DNA of 17,382 bases from Patescibacteria group bacterium UBA6489 (GCA_002435385.1 DJMN01000027.1:1-17382), one strand, 5' to 3'; numbered from the stretch's first letter, positions 6,936 through 16,323 are shown. Translations and numbers: made by a program. Notes: generated from the letters alone by a model not told the origin.

Positions 6936-8468
6936 TTAAATAATAGAAGGCATAAAACTTAAAAATATTTTTCTAAAATCTTCTGAATTATCTGTATTAA
7001 AAATATTTATAACTTGTTCATAATATTTTTTCCAATTTCATAAATCTAATTTATTAATCACTTTTCATTTTAAGGCTCATTTTGCATTTAATATTTCTAA
7101 AAAACTATTTAAATCATTTTTATTTATCCAATTATCCCATTCATCATTAATATTATTACAAGTATAGCTAAAATTATCATTAGCTTTAAATCTTTCTAAA
7201 TCTTCATTAAACTTTTGAATTACAAAATTCTTAAAGAAATCTTTTTTAAATTGTTCATCCATTTTTAAGTTAAATATTTCTTTTTCCATATCTAAAAATT
7301 TATTTTCAAAATTTTGGTTTCATAAGTGATTAAAAATAAACTCTACAACTTCTTTTCTAAAAAATAGATTTTCAAACTCAGCAACAGGTAAATAAAAGAC
7401 TTTGTTTTTTTCTAAAGATTCTAGATTTTCTTTATTTCTAAAATCTCTATCTATTAATCAAAAGTATTTTTTATTATAATTTTGAGAAATTTTGTTTAAT
7501 GACTTTGTAAAATTAATAACATCTAAACAAGATCAAATAGGTATTATTTTAAAATCAGTATAGATTTTTTGGTACAAAACTTCATCTCCTCCTTTTTCTG
7601 ATTCAACAAATAATATTTTTTCTTTTTTAGTTCAAATTATTTGTAATATCAAATCTTCAGGAAATTCATCATTTTGAATTGATTCTATTTCCCATTGTTC
7701 AGGATATACAAAATTTTTTATCCAGAGTTTCTGACAATTACACCTTGATGTTATGAAATTAATATCATGTGAAATATAAATAAATCTACAATCATTTCTT
7801 TCTTTTTCAATGCTATCCCATAATTCATACAATAATGCTGGATTTAAATGGCTTTCTCATTCATCAACAATTATAATACCATTATCAGGAGCATAAAGAC
7901 ATTTCGTAATTAAATATAAAGCAGATCTCTCTCAATCAGAAAGATTCTCAATATCGTATTCATAATCTTTATAAATTACTCTTATTTTTCACTTAACAAT
8001 TTTTATCTTTCTATCTAAAAAAATATTGTTCCATATTCCAAAAACTTTATCTGCTTTAGTTATTGGTCTTTTAAACTCTTTTCAATCAACATGATTTCTA
8101 CTTGCATCTGAGTGTAAATTAATATCTTCTCTAAATAATTTCTCTAGGTTCTCATTAAAATCATCTTGAATAGTATTATTATAAAAATCTTTTTCATAGA
8201 AAAATCATAAATTTGCAAATCATAATTTTCAATTTTTACGATTATTAAAAGAAAAAATATTCTTTTCTAAGCTATCATCTTGGGATCATTTTAAGGATCA
8301 TTGAAGAAAAGTTAAATCCCTTTGAGCTGAAATAAACTGTATATTTCTAGTTCAATTATTAAGTTGTAGAATATTTCTACTTAAAGATGATTTTCAAGTT
8401 CAGTTTGCTCATAAGATAGCACAATTATTATCAATAGTTAGTTGTCCTCAATTATATTTTAATTCCAT
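6936..8468 (-). CDS. ABC-type ATPase fused to DUF4435/TOPRIM nuclease, PARIS/OLD-like defence protein
   Basis: This 510-residue protein appears only when TGA is glycine. The ATPase part has Walker A (GANGTGKSS, residues 20-28, all three glycines TGA), an ABC signature (LSDGERSALYL, around 177), Walker B (IIIVDEGESHLNP, Asp202-Glu203) and a switch histidine (ISHD, His234). From about residue 285 comes a DUF4435/TOPRIM-like domain with the metal-binding glutamate (LFVESEKGGDE, Glu289) and DxD (LIDRDF, Asp340 and Asp342), then a helical C-terminus. OLD-family nucleases and PARIS (AriA ATPase with AriB TOPRIM) use this ATPase-plus-TOPRIM pairing, and fused versions are known. All catalytic residues look intact. 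It lies 68 bases downstream of the isoleucyl-tRNA synthetase gene. Anti-phage defence is inferred from family, and the exact subfamily is uncertain. Confidence 0.82.
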
Positions 8469-8536
8469 TTTAAATATTTTTTACTAAATTAATAATTACT
8501 AATCACAATCTACTAAATTTCATCTTTGATTTCTCT

Positions 8537-11500
8537 CTACCTCCTCAAAACCAACTTCAAACTCACTCCTTCCATCTCCAACTTCTTCTCCAAATCTCAA
8601 CCACTCAACCCAGAATCAATACTAGATAAAGTCTCTTTCTCAATATAATCTCAGAAATTTTTAACTATATCAGCTACAAGCTGTTTACTCTCTCAAATTC
8701 ATTCTATAGAAATATTTATTCTATCATCTACTTCATAACCAGCCTCTTTTCTAGACTCTTGAATCTGTCTAACTATATCTCTAGCATATCACTCAAGTTT
8801 TAAATCTTCAGTAATTTCTGGATTCATGGCAATAACCATTCCAAATCCGCTCTCTATATCATAACTAGAATCTCAAGCTTCAAAAACAAGTTCAAATTCT
8901 CATTTTTCAAGTTCAAATCATTTTGTTCCCTCTCATGAAAGGGGAGGGTTAGGGAGAGGTATAAGGACATTTCCATTTTCAAGCTCTTCAAAATTTCAAG
9001 CTTTAGCCTCACTCATTATAAACTTAACATCTTTTCCAAATTTAGGTCAGATAAGTCTTCCATTTGGTTTACACACCTGTTTAGCTAGTTTTGATCAGTC
9101 AGTAACTACAACTTCTTTTACATTTAACTCTTCTTTTATAATCTCAGAATAATATTCATTTAATTCTTCTGCTATAGTTACAGTAGAAAGAGGTTGTCTT
9201 ACTCTTATCTTGTGATTTGCTCTCCAAGCCAATCATAGAGTTATAATCTTTTGAGTTTCATCCATATCTCTATTTAACCTATCATCAATAAATGCTTTTA
9301 CTCAATCTGGGAAAACGGTTAGATGAACAGATTCTTTTCAAGTTAGATTCTTATAAATATGCTCTGAAACAAAAGGCATAAAAGGAGATATAACTTTAGA
9401 TAAAGTCACTAAAACTTCATGCAAAGTGTTATAAGCTTCTATTTTATCAGAATCATTTTCAGATTTCCAGAATCTTTTTCTACTTCTTCTTATATACCAG
9501 TTAGTTAAATTATCCATAAACTTAATAATCGGTCTTGTTGCTTCGTTTAATTTATATTCTTCAAAGCCCTTAGTTACATCATCTATTAATTTATGAAGTT
9601 CAGAGAATAACCATTTATCAAGAGGATTTTTTATAGGAAGATTAGGCATTTTTAATATCCTAGCATTTGGAACAGAATCTCTCTCAAAAAATGCTTCATC
9701 AGTAGATATATTAAAATAATATTTATTAAAAGGTCTTGAAACTCAAGTATGAGCAACAACTAAAACATTTTTTCATTCATATTTTTTTGTCATTTCTTCA
9801 ATAAACTCTAAAGTTCTTTTTTCAAAATCTACAGTATCTTCTACACCATTGTATTTTTTATCTCTAAACACTCTTCTATTTTCTGCCACAGATTTTGTTT
9901 TGAACTCTTCTGTTATTTGAGTATGAGTGTAGTCTTTTAGTTTTCAAGCTAATTGTTCAATTAATCTGTCATCTTTTAATATTTCTCAAGTGTATCAAGT
10001 TTCTTCTGCTATTTTTACAGCAGTATCATAAGCTCTAGAAAGAGGAGAAGATATAATTATATCAAACTTTAATCATTCCATTTTAGCTTGTTTTCAGGCT
10101 TCTATCGCTTGTTTTATTCACTTTTCAGTAAGAGGTGAATCAACATCACCAGGGTTCATAAGTCAAGGAGTTGTGTTTCTTTCAGACTCTCAATGTCTTA
10201 CAAAATATACATTTCACTTAGGAGTTTCAAAATTATCTATATTTGCATAAGTAGTAAAGAAACTATAAGTATTCCAAAGTGGTAAAATAACTTTTTTAAC
10301 GACTTCGTGAACTTGTTCTTCTTTGAAACTTAGATTTCATCCAGAAAGTAGGGGAGAGTTAACCATATAAAATCTGATAGCATCAGCACCATATTTTTCT
10401 ATAGTAGCTCTAGGATCAGGATAATTTTTATAACTCTTACTCATCTTTCTACCATCACTACCATTTACTATTCAAGTAGTAATTACATTTGTATAAGCTC
10501 TTTTCCCAAATAATGCTACTCAAAGTACATGCATAACATAGAACCAAGCTCTAACTTGACCGATATATTCTACGATAAAGTCAGCAGGGAAAGCAGATTC
10601 CATTTTTTCTTTATTTTCAAATGGATAATGGTCTTGTGCATAAGGCATACTTCCTGACTCAACCCAACAGTCTAATACTTCAGAAACTCTTTTATAAGTT
10701 AATCAATTCTCTTCCCAAGTGATTTCATCTATATAAGGTCTGTGTAAATCTGTAACTTTCATTCCAGATGCTTTTTCTATTTCTTTAATAGAACCAAATA
10801 CTTTCATATCTTTTTGATTTCCTCACTGGTCATATCACATCCAAATAGGCATAGGTGTTCACCGATATCTGGTTCTACTTATACACCAATCTGGAGCAGC
10901 TTCCATACTTTTTAGGAATTGACCATGTTTTAGATGTTCTGGAGACCAGTTGATTCATTCATTTTCTTCTATCAGTTTATCTTTTAAGTTTTGAATATCT
11001 ATAAACCAAGAGTCTTGTGCTTTATGAATAAGTGGGGTTCAAGTTCTAGGACACATAGCAACTCTATGGGTAATACTTTCTTTTTTAAATAAAATTCATT
11101 TTTCTTTTAATCTCTCTGCAATTAAATCATTAGCATCTCTATAAAGAGTTCATTTTAAATCAAGAATTTCATCAGTATATCTTCACTCATTATTTAAAGC
11201 ACTTGTTATATGAATTCCATTTTCTTTTGCTAAATCAAAATCCACATCTCAGAATTCAGGGGCTTGGTGAGCTATACCAGTTCAATCACTATCAGTGATA
11301 AATTCTGCATTATAAACTCTAAAGTTTTTCTCAGAATCAATTTTGTTTACATAATAATCAAAAGGTGGTTTATACTTAAGTCATACCAAATCCTTTCACA
11401 TAAAACTATCTACAATTTCATATTCAGCTCATCTTCCAAAAACAGCTTCTATTCTTGCTGTTGCAAGTATTAGGTAACAATCTTTTGCTGGTTCAGTATC

Positions 11501-12352
11501 CATAGGACTTTCATTTTCTCAAACTATTGGAGTTCATAATTTTCTTCCATAAGATATTCCTTTTCAGTTATTATAAACTTTAGTTTTTACTCTAGAGTAT
11601 GCTATTTCAGAATTAACAGCTAGTGCCATATGTGCTGGTATAGTCCAAGGAGTAGTTGTCCATGCAAGAATATTATCTCATACTTTTACATGTTTACTTT
11701 CTTGTGTTACAGGAAACATAACAGTTATCGCAGGATCAGAAACTTCTTCATAAGAATCATCCATAGCTATTTCAAAGTTTGAAATAGGGGTAGAAAGTTT
11801 CCAAGAATAAAGAGAGATTCTTTGTCCTTTATAAATCATTCATTTATCATAGAGTGTTTTAAATACCCAGATAGTAGATTCCATATAGTTTTTATCCATA
11901 GTTTTATATGAATTCTTGAAATCTACCCATCTTCCTATGTGGTCAATATACCGCTCCCATTCAGCAGAAGTGTCTCTTGTATATCTATAACATCATTCTA
12001 TAAATTTATCTATTCCGTTGTCTTCTATCTCTTTATTTGAGTGAAGTCATAGTTCTTTTTGTACTTTATCTTCAATAGGTATTCCGTGACAATCCCATCC
12101 CCATACTCTTTCACATCTTTTTCATTTCATAGTATGGTATCTAGGAACTACATCTTTACAGATACTAGAAAGTAGGCTTCCGTAGTGTGGAGTTCAGGTT
12201 ATAAAAGGAGGTCAGTCGTAGAATCTGTATGGGTTTTCAGCGGGTCTAGATTCTATAGATTTTTCAAAAATTTTGTTTTCTTTCCAAAATTTTAGTACTT
12301 CTTCTTCCAGTTTTGGAAAAAATTGTTTTTGGTTTACTTTAGGGTATGCCAT
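8537..12352 (-). CDS. ileS: Isoleucyl-tRNA synthetase with an embedded histidine-phosphatase domain
   Basis: This cytoplasmic enzyme charges tRNA-Ile. At 1271 residues it is about 200 longer than usual. The order is: class I signature DGPPFITGTPHYGS (HIGH site reads HYGS, residues 56-59); CP1 editing domain (WTTTPWTIPAH, about 231-241; GTGIAHQAPEFGDVDF, about 356-371); DWCISRTRYRGTPMPIW; KMSKS at 636-640; a histidine-phosphatase domain at about 712-905; the anticodon-binding region (NWYIRRSRKRFW); and a C-terminal extension. By hand count 53 of 88 glycines are TGA, so the standard code breaks the gene into fragments. The stop is TAG at 8537. The ATG at 12352 is placed by MAYPKVNQKQFFPKLEEEVLKFW, the normal synthetase N-terminus. 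No Shine-Dalgarno sequence is visible. Near residues 1132-1142 a dispersed repeat is read in frame (LPNPPLSGEG). A lipoprotein gene ends 20 bases upstream. Confidence 0.95.
8926..8959. repeat. Dispersed G-rich repeat (family R2) read in frame within ileS
   Basis: The + strand carries CCCTCTCATGAAAGGGGA followed by GGGTTAGGGAGAGG. This resembles the elements at 15876-15928 and 16936-16988. On the - strand it is translated as LPNPPLSGEGT within the C-terminal extension of the synthetase, without breaking the frame. Flanking it is a small direct repeat, CAAGTTCAAAT, at 8887-8897 and 8908-8918. Confidence 0.6.
9638..10219 (-). other. Histidine-phosphatase (phosphoglycerate-mutase-like) domain inside ileS
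   Basis: Residues about 712-905 of the synthetase form a complete branch of the histidine phosphatase superfamily. The start, GNVYFVRHGESERN, gives Arg719 and the nucleophile His720. SSPLSRAYDTA gives Arg773. RLIEQLAGKL gives Glu799 as the likely acid. VLVVAHTGVSRPF gives the second His868, and VPNARIL is a typical domain end. All catalytic positions are present, so the insert is probably active, perhaps on a phosphorylated metabolite or nucleotide. It sits between the KMSKS loop and the anticodon-binding helices and uses TGA for glycine as heavily as the rest of the gene. It is therefore a resident fusion, not a recent insertion. The substrate is unknown. Confidence 0.88.
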
Positions 12353-12371
12353 GGGTAAAGGGGGGTTAGGA
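12349..12371. repeat. Partial R2 repeat at the ileS start
   Basis: AAAGGGGGGTTAGG matches the G-rich half of the R2 element found inside ileS. It fills the 20-base gap between the lipoprotein stop and the synthetase ATG. It is short, so membership of the family is only probable. Confidence 0.4.
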
Positions 12372-12372
12372 A

Positions 12373-12948
12373 TTAATAATATAATTTTGTAAATGATATT
12401 TTTGTTCAATCTAAATCATAAAATTCTTTTGGATTACCATTATCAACTTTTTTATAACTTCAATCTAATATTCTATATTCTTCTATTCAATTAAGATCTT
12501 CAACTTTTACTATATCTTCAATAAATTCAAAGAAAACATCACATCATGCAGAATTATTCATTCATTTATTTCAGTTTATAACTAATTTTCAAGAAGTAAA
12601 ACAATTAGGTACTTTTTTATTAACATTTATATTGTAATAATATATATTTTCCTCTTGTTTATGAATTAATAGTGTTCATTTTTCTGATGAATAAGTTCAT
12701 TCAATGTTAAGTATACTTTTGGAGTCTATACTTTTGGAATCTATAATTAGAGATTTGGCATCTTCTGGAGGATATCACTCTGAAAGTAAATTCTTAAACT
12801 TTTCTACATCTTCTAAATCAAATTTGGAGTTATTTTGTTCAAGTTTGCTTATTCTATTTTCTAATTCTTGGATTTTTTTGGTATACTCAGAGTTGGAACA
12901 AGAAAATAATAAAAATAATAATCAAATTAAAATAAAAAATTTTTTCAT
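12373..12948 (-). CDS. Lipoprotein of unknown function (code 25)
   Basis: With TGA as glycine this gives 191 residues from ATG at 12948 to TAA at 12373. The N-terminus MKKFFILIGLLFLLFSC is a lipoprotein signal with lipobox LFSC and lipidated Cys17. Residues 22-37 (KIQELENRISKLEQNN) look like a short coiled coil. SKSI is then duplicated (DSKSIDSKSI). The remainder is a small, probably beta-rich domain with two further cysteines (around VPNCFTSGK and SAGCDVFFEF) that could form a disulphide. It sits 20 bases upstream of ileS on the same strand, so co-transcription is likely, but nothing links the functions. The start is set by the signal peptide. The family is unrecognised. Confidence 0.75.
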
Positions 12949-12970
12949 AAAATTATAATTAAAAAAATAA

Positions 12971-13320
12971 ATATTTTTGATGTGTATCAATGGGATTCTT
13001 GAGGGGATAACTTCGCCATAAAACGAACCACAAAATCAACTTAGCCCTCTGCGAAGATTTATCCTCTTGAGCGTTTTTGTTACTTTTCACGTGAAAAGTA
13101 AGAGTCTAACGGTTCAAACAAACAAATTATATAAAAATATTATTTGCAAACAAAACTAAATTTTAGTTTAAAGTCATTTCGGACAAGCAGTCTTTCCTCC
13201 CTCTTACTTTTGGAATCAAAAGTAACAAAAATTTTAGGGGGCGAAAATTTCAAACACCAAATTCTGTGGCTTACGGGAAGTACTCATTAGAGTTTCGCCC
13301 CCTAATACCCCTCGTTTTTA
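12971..13320. repeat. Direct repeat R1, copy 1 (about 350 bp, palindrome-rich)
   Basis: This copy is about 95 percent identical by eye to the copy at 13693-14044. No frame of useful length exists in either code. Internal structure includes a perfect 22-bp palindrome, TTACTTTTCACGTGAAAAGT plus AA, near 13080. There is also a hairpin TTACTTTT-GGAATC-AAAAGTAA near 13205, a 13-bp inverted pair TTAGGGGGCGAAA/TTTCGCCCCCTAA spanning about 13234-13305, and complementary arms around GGGGATAACTTCGC and GCGAAGATTTATCC. It is more GC-rich than its surroundings. It could be a non-autonomous mobile element or a structured RNA. It holds everything between the lipoprotein gene and the small membrane protein. 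Confidence 0.85.
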
Positions 13321-13332
13321 GAAGTTTGTTTT

Positions 13333-13668
13333 TTACATAATATAAGGAACTACTTTATATGAAGCTATTATAGCTATGACCAAGGAACTACAGTTTGCTA
13401 ATATACTTACTAATACCTTATCTTCTTTTATTTTCTTCCTTGCAAAAATGTAAAACAATAACCAAAAAATAATTTTGTATAATACCATAAATATAGCTAG
13501 AGGAATCCATAGGAATACGAATAGAATTATTGAATTACATCAGTGAAGTGTAGCACATTCTCAGAAGTATAAATATCAAGACATTCAGAAAGTAACAATT
13601 ATATTAATTATATTAAATGATATTATAGACATTATTTCTACTCATTCACTATATTTAGGGGTACTCAT
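13333..13668 (-). CDS. Small three-helix membrane protein between the R1 repeats
   Basis: Code 25 gives 111 residues from ATG at 13668 to TAA at 13333. Three hydrophobic segments lie at about residues 13-33, 46-72 (ILFVFLWIPLAIFMVLYKIIFWLLFY) and 84-108, with a basic loop (ARKKIKEDK) between the second and third. A cysteine-containing stretch (GECATLHGCNS) lies between the first and second helices. All five glycines are TGA. It is an integral membrane protein of unknown family. It fills the space between the two R1 copies almost exactly, so it moved or duplicated with them or was trapped by them. Confidence 0.65.
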
Positions 13669-13692
13669 AGTAATAAAATTATAAAAACTAAA

Positions 13693-14044
13693 ATATTTTT
13701 CGATGTGTATCAATGGGATTCTTAAGGGGATAACCTTCGCCATTAAACGAACCACAAAATCAACCTAGCCCTCTGCGAAGATTTATCCTCTTTAGCGTTT
13801 TTGTTACTTTTCACGTGAAAAGTAAGAGTTTAACGGTTCAAACAAACAAATTATATAAAAATATTATTTGCAAACAAAACTAATTTCTAGTTTATTGTCA
13901 TTTCAGACAAACAACCTTTCCTCCCTCTTACTTTTGGAATCAAAAGTAACAAAAATTTTAGGGAGCGAAAATTTCAAACACCAAATTCTGTGGCTTACGG
14001 GAAGTACTCATTAGAGTTTCGCCCCCTAAGACCCCTCGTTTTTA
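13693..14044. repeat. Direct repeat R1, copy 2
   Basis: This is the second copy of the 350-bp element, in the same orientation, with the same palindromes. It differs from copy 1 by scattered substitutions and one or two single-base gaps. Its right end reads CCCCTCGTTTTTAGGGGTTTTA, a hairpin with a short T-run on the + strand. In copy 1 the second arm is altered to AGAAG, so that end is not conserved. Its last 19 bases overlap the 3' end of the Imm32-like gene. Confidence 0.85.
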
Positions 14045-14700
14045 GGGGTTTTATATGAAATAATTAATTCAGAATTGGTTTCATCAAATATAGAATGTTT
14101 ATCAAGATGAAAATGATATCAATTTTCTTCTGTGTTTGCTAATGTTAAAATATTCTTTGCAAGTAAAATTAAACCATCTTTATTTCATGATATTGATATG
14201 CTTCAATCTTTTTCAGAAAATAATTCTAAATAAGAGTTTTTGAATTTGCTAATGTCTTTTAATTCTTCTATAATTTTTTTTAGTTTATTTTTTTCTATGC
14301 TAGAAATTATTTTAATATCTCAATCAGCAAATCAAACACCAATAGCTTCAAGATTTTTAAATTTATCATATAAATTATTATTATCTAAATATTTTTCAAT
14401 TAGATTCTTTATATAAATTAATCAGTTTTGCCAATCTTTAATTCTTCATTCTCTATTTATACGACAAATATTCTCATTAGTAGTAAAATAATCAGAACAA
14501 GCCCAATCTTCATCTTGTTCATCAAAATCATTTGTTCATATTAGTTGGATATGGTATGTTTCATCTGTTCATTCATATAAATTAAAGTTAAATGCTTTAA
14601 TATCATTTGGTATTTTTTGTTTAAATATTGAATCTAACCAGTTAGAGAATCTTTCATAATCATTTTTACTTTCTTTGCTAAATAAATTTAGAAGTCACAT
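14026..14700 (-). CDS. Imm32-like protein (possible immunity protein)
   Basis: Code 25 gives 224 residues from ATG at 14700 to TAG at 14026. The second codon is already TGA. The C-terminal part (about residues 165-213) reads GNKDGLILLAKNILTLAN, then HFHLDKHS, then NSELIISYK. This resembles the Imm32 immunity domain of polymorphic toxin systems. The N-terminal part contains DEQDEDWACSDYF and later IGVGFADGDIKI, and appears to be a separate globular segment. The protein has no signal peptide and should be cytoplasmic. No toxin gene is visible next to it, so it may be an orphan. The final residues (TPKNEGS) and the stop come from the edge of repeat R1 copy 2, so the original C-terminus was probably replaced. 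The family call is by resemblance only. Confidence 0.6.
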
Positions 14701-14786
14701 AATATACAAATTAAAAACTAAATATCTAATTTTACTAGCCCAAACAAGCTAGAAACATCGTGCCTGAAACAAAACTTTTATAACAA

Positions 14787-15281
14787 TTAAAACCAAATAT
14801 AAAACACTGAAATTACAATCAAGAAAATCAAAGATAAAAAAATATATAATCCTTGGTATATTTCTTTCTCTTTCTTAGGATTTCTTTTTATAATATACAA
14901 AGTTAGTAATGAGCCAACTCAAGATAAACTAGAAATTACAGATAGCTCCAAAATGATAATAACTAATTGAACCCACCAATCCCACAATCATGTATTTATT
15001 CACCATCATTGATTTACTGTTGAAAAATAAAATGAAGGAAAATATAGAGAAAAAATTACTAATAAAACAGTAAAACCTTTTTTTGAATTAATAAATAAAA
15101 GTGTTAATGATATTATTATTCACAATATTATATTTAACACAAAAGGAATTGAGTTAAGATTTGGCTCGCTTACATACTCTAGTGTTATACTTAAAAAAAG
15201 TACTCTCATAACAAGTACAAATATTAAAGCTGAAAGTAAAAGTACAAATGTAACTATGACTTTATTTATTTTATTTTTCAT
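14787..15281 (-). CDS. Multi-pass membrane protein, function unknown
   Basis: Code 25 gives 164 residues from ATG at 15281 to TAA at 14787. Hydrophobic segments lie at about residues 8-30, 45-63, 67-86, 100-128 and 141-163. A tryptophan-rich loop (TVNQGWGINTGLWDWW) and a basic loop (IIKRNPKKEKE) lie before the last helix. This suggests four or five membrane spans. The start MKNKINKVIV is preferred over an in-frame ATG further upstream because that longer version would read through part of a repeat remnant at 15300. There is no visible ribosome binding site. I do not recognise the family. Confidence 0.65.
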
Positions 15282-15299
15282 AAAAATAATCTTAAAAAT

Positions 15300-15330
15300 T
15301 ACTGTCATTTCGGACAAAAAAATCTTGATT
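15300..15330. repeat. Fragment resembling part of R1
   Basis: CTGTCATTTCGGACAA matches the internal R1 sequence GTCATTTCGGACAAGC near 13173. The flanks then diverge. Similar short remnants (TGCAAACAAAAC) occur near 15857. They suggest decayed copies of the same element or separate modules. Confidence 0.4.
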
Positions 15331-15401
15331 TTCCCAAAAAGTAATATAATACACCTGCATTCACGAGAGAAGTCACCCTTCTTAGGTTTAGGCTTCTTTT
15401 T

Positions 15402-15830
15402 TTATTTTTTAATCATCTCCTTTAAACTCCTCACTCAATCAATAGTAGTATTTGTTAATTTTTCAGGTAACTCATCTAATGGAAAATATTTTATTTCTTC
15501 ACACTTATGAGGTTCTAGGTTTGTTACTTCACCACTTACAATTTTACATAAAAACTGAGGAGATACCCAATGTTGTTTTTCTTCCAAAATTATATCATCT
15601 GTAACAGATAATAATTTTAGTATTTCAATCTCTACTCAAATCTCTTCTTTACACTCTCTTACTAAACTATCCTCTAAAGTATCAAATAATCTCACTCATC
15701 CTCATGGAATAGACCAGAATCATGCTTTATTTCTACATTCACTACTTCTTTTCATTAAAAGTAACTCATTTTCATCATTTAATATAAATGCTCAACATCA
15801 AACTCAAATGTAATCTTTTCCTTTTATCAT
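15402..15830 (-). CDS. Nudix hydrolase
   Basis: Code 25 gives 142 residues from ATG at 15830 to TAA at 15402. The Nudix box lies at residues 44-66: G, five residues, D50, seven residues, then RECKEEIGV. The usual first glutamate is aspartate here, but the metal-binding REXXEE core (Arg58, Glu59, Glu62, Glu63) is intact. The strand before it, WSIPGGG, is also typical. Nudix enzymes cleave nucleoside diphosphates linked to another group, for example oxidised dNTPs or sugar nucleotides. The substrate cannot be read from sequence. The length is close to the single-domain family norm. It may be part of a nucleotide-cleaning set with the MazG-type enzyme encoded 100 bases upstream on the same strand. 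Confidence 0.9.
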
Positions 15831-15875
15831 AAATAGATAATTTAGAAATTAAAACTTGCAAACAAAACTTTTTCA

Positions 15876-15928
15876 ACTTGCAGCCTCCCTACTCCTTCAA
15901 AGGAGAGGGAATTCAGGGGTGAGGGAAA
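15876..15928. repeat. Dispersed repeat R2, copy a
   Basis: ACTTGCAGCCTCCCTACTCC is followed by a CTCCTT-CA-AAGGAG palindrome and GGGTGAGGG. It is closely similar over about 53 bases to 16936-16988. It fills most of the gap between the Nudix and MazG genes. The palindrome core suggests a REP-like element. Confidence 0.7.
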
Positions 15929-15936
15929 AGGAAAAA

Positions 15937-16323
15937 CTATTCGCCATACTTTTCTTTATGCTCTCTTTCTAATTCCTCTTTCTGTCTCTTTTTTACCTCA
16001 TCCCAGTAATCTAACAAACCTCAATCTTTTCATTTTAGAGCACTAATTCTCTCTCAAATCTTTTTCTCAGATCTAAAAATAACATTTTCTATAGAGCTAA
16101 TTTTTCACTCTTTTTCAAGATTTTTTAATAAGCTCAAATAAGCAAATAAAATATCTCAAAGTTCATCTTCCAAATAAATAGAGTTATTTTCTCTCATTTC
16201 TTCAAACACTTCCTCTGTTTCATCTTTTATTCACTCAAAATAAGATATAGATCATTTGCTCCAAGTTCATTTCTTGTCTATTTCATATTTTTCGTTTACT
16301 ATTTTCAAAAGCTTTGTTATCAT
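15937..16323 (-). CDS. MazG-like nucleotide pyrophosphohydrolase
   Basis: Code 25 gives 128 residues from ATG at 16323 to TAG at 15937. It matches the MazG/all-alpha NTP pyrophosphatase motif exactly: EExxE (Glu37, Glu38, Glu41), 12 residues, then ExxD (Glu54, Asp57, in ELGDILFAYL). These residues bind Mg2+ and hydrolyse NTPs or dNTPs to the monophosphate plus pyrophosphate. A charged helical tail follows (KKRQKEELEREHKEK). The ATG overlaps the TAA of the upstream alpha/beta hydrolase by one base (TAATG), so the two are translationally coupled. The likely role is housekeeping removal of aberrant nucleotides or control of nucleotide pools. The exact substrate is unknown. Confidence 0.87.

Noticed and set aside
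9338..9649. Separate small genes in standard code (also 7077-7289, 7632-7832, 12212-12409, 15120-15317)
   Set aside because: These are fragments of ileS, the ATPase-TOPRIM gene and a membrane protein, created by treating TGA as stop. Conserved motifs continue across every TGA.
12971..14044. Composite transposon or insertion sequences
   Set aside because: No transposase, terminal inverted repeats or target duplication is visible. The direct repeats are described only as repeats.
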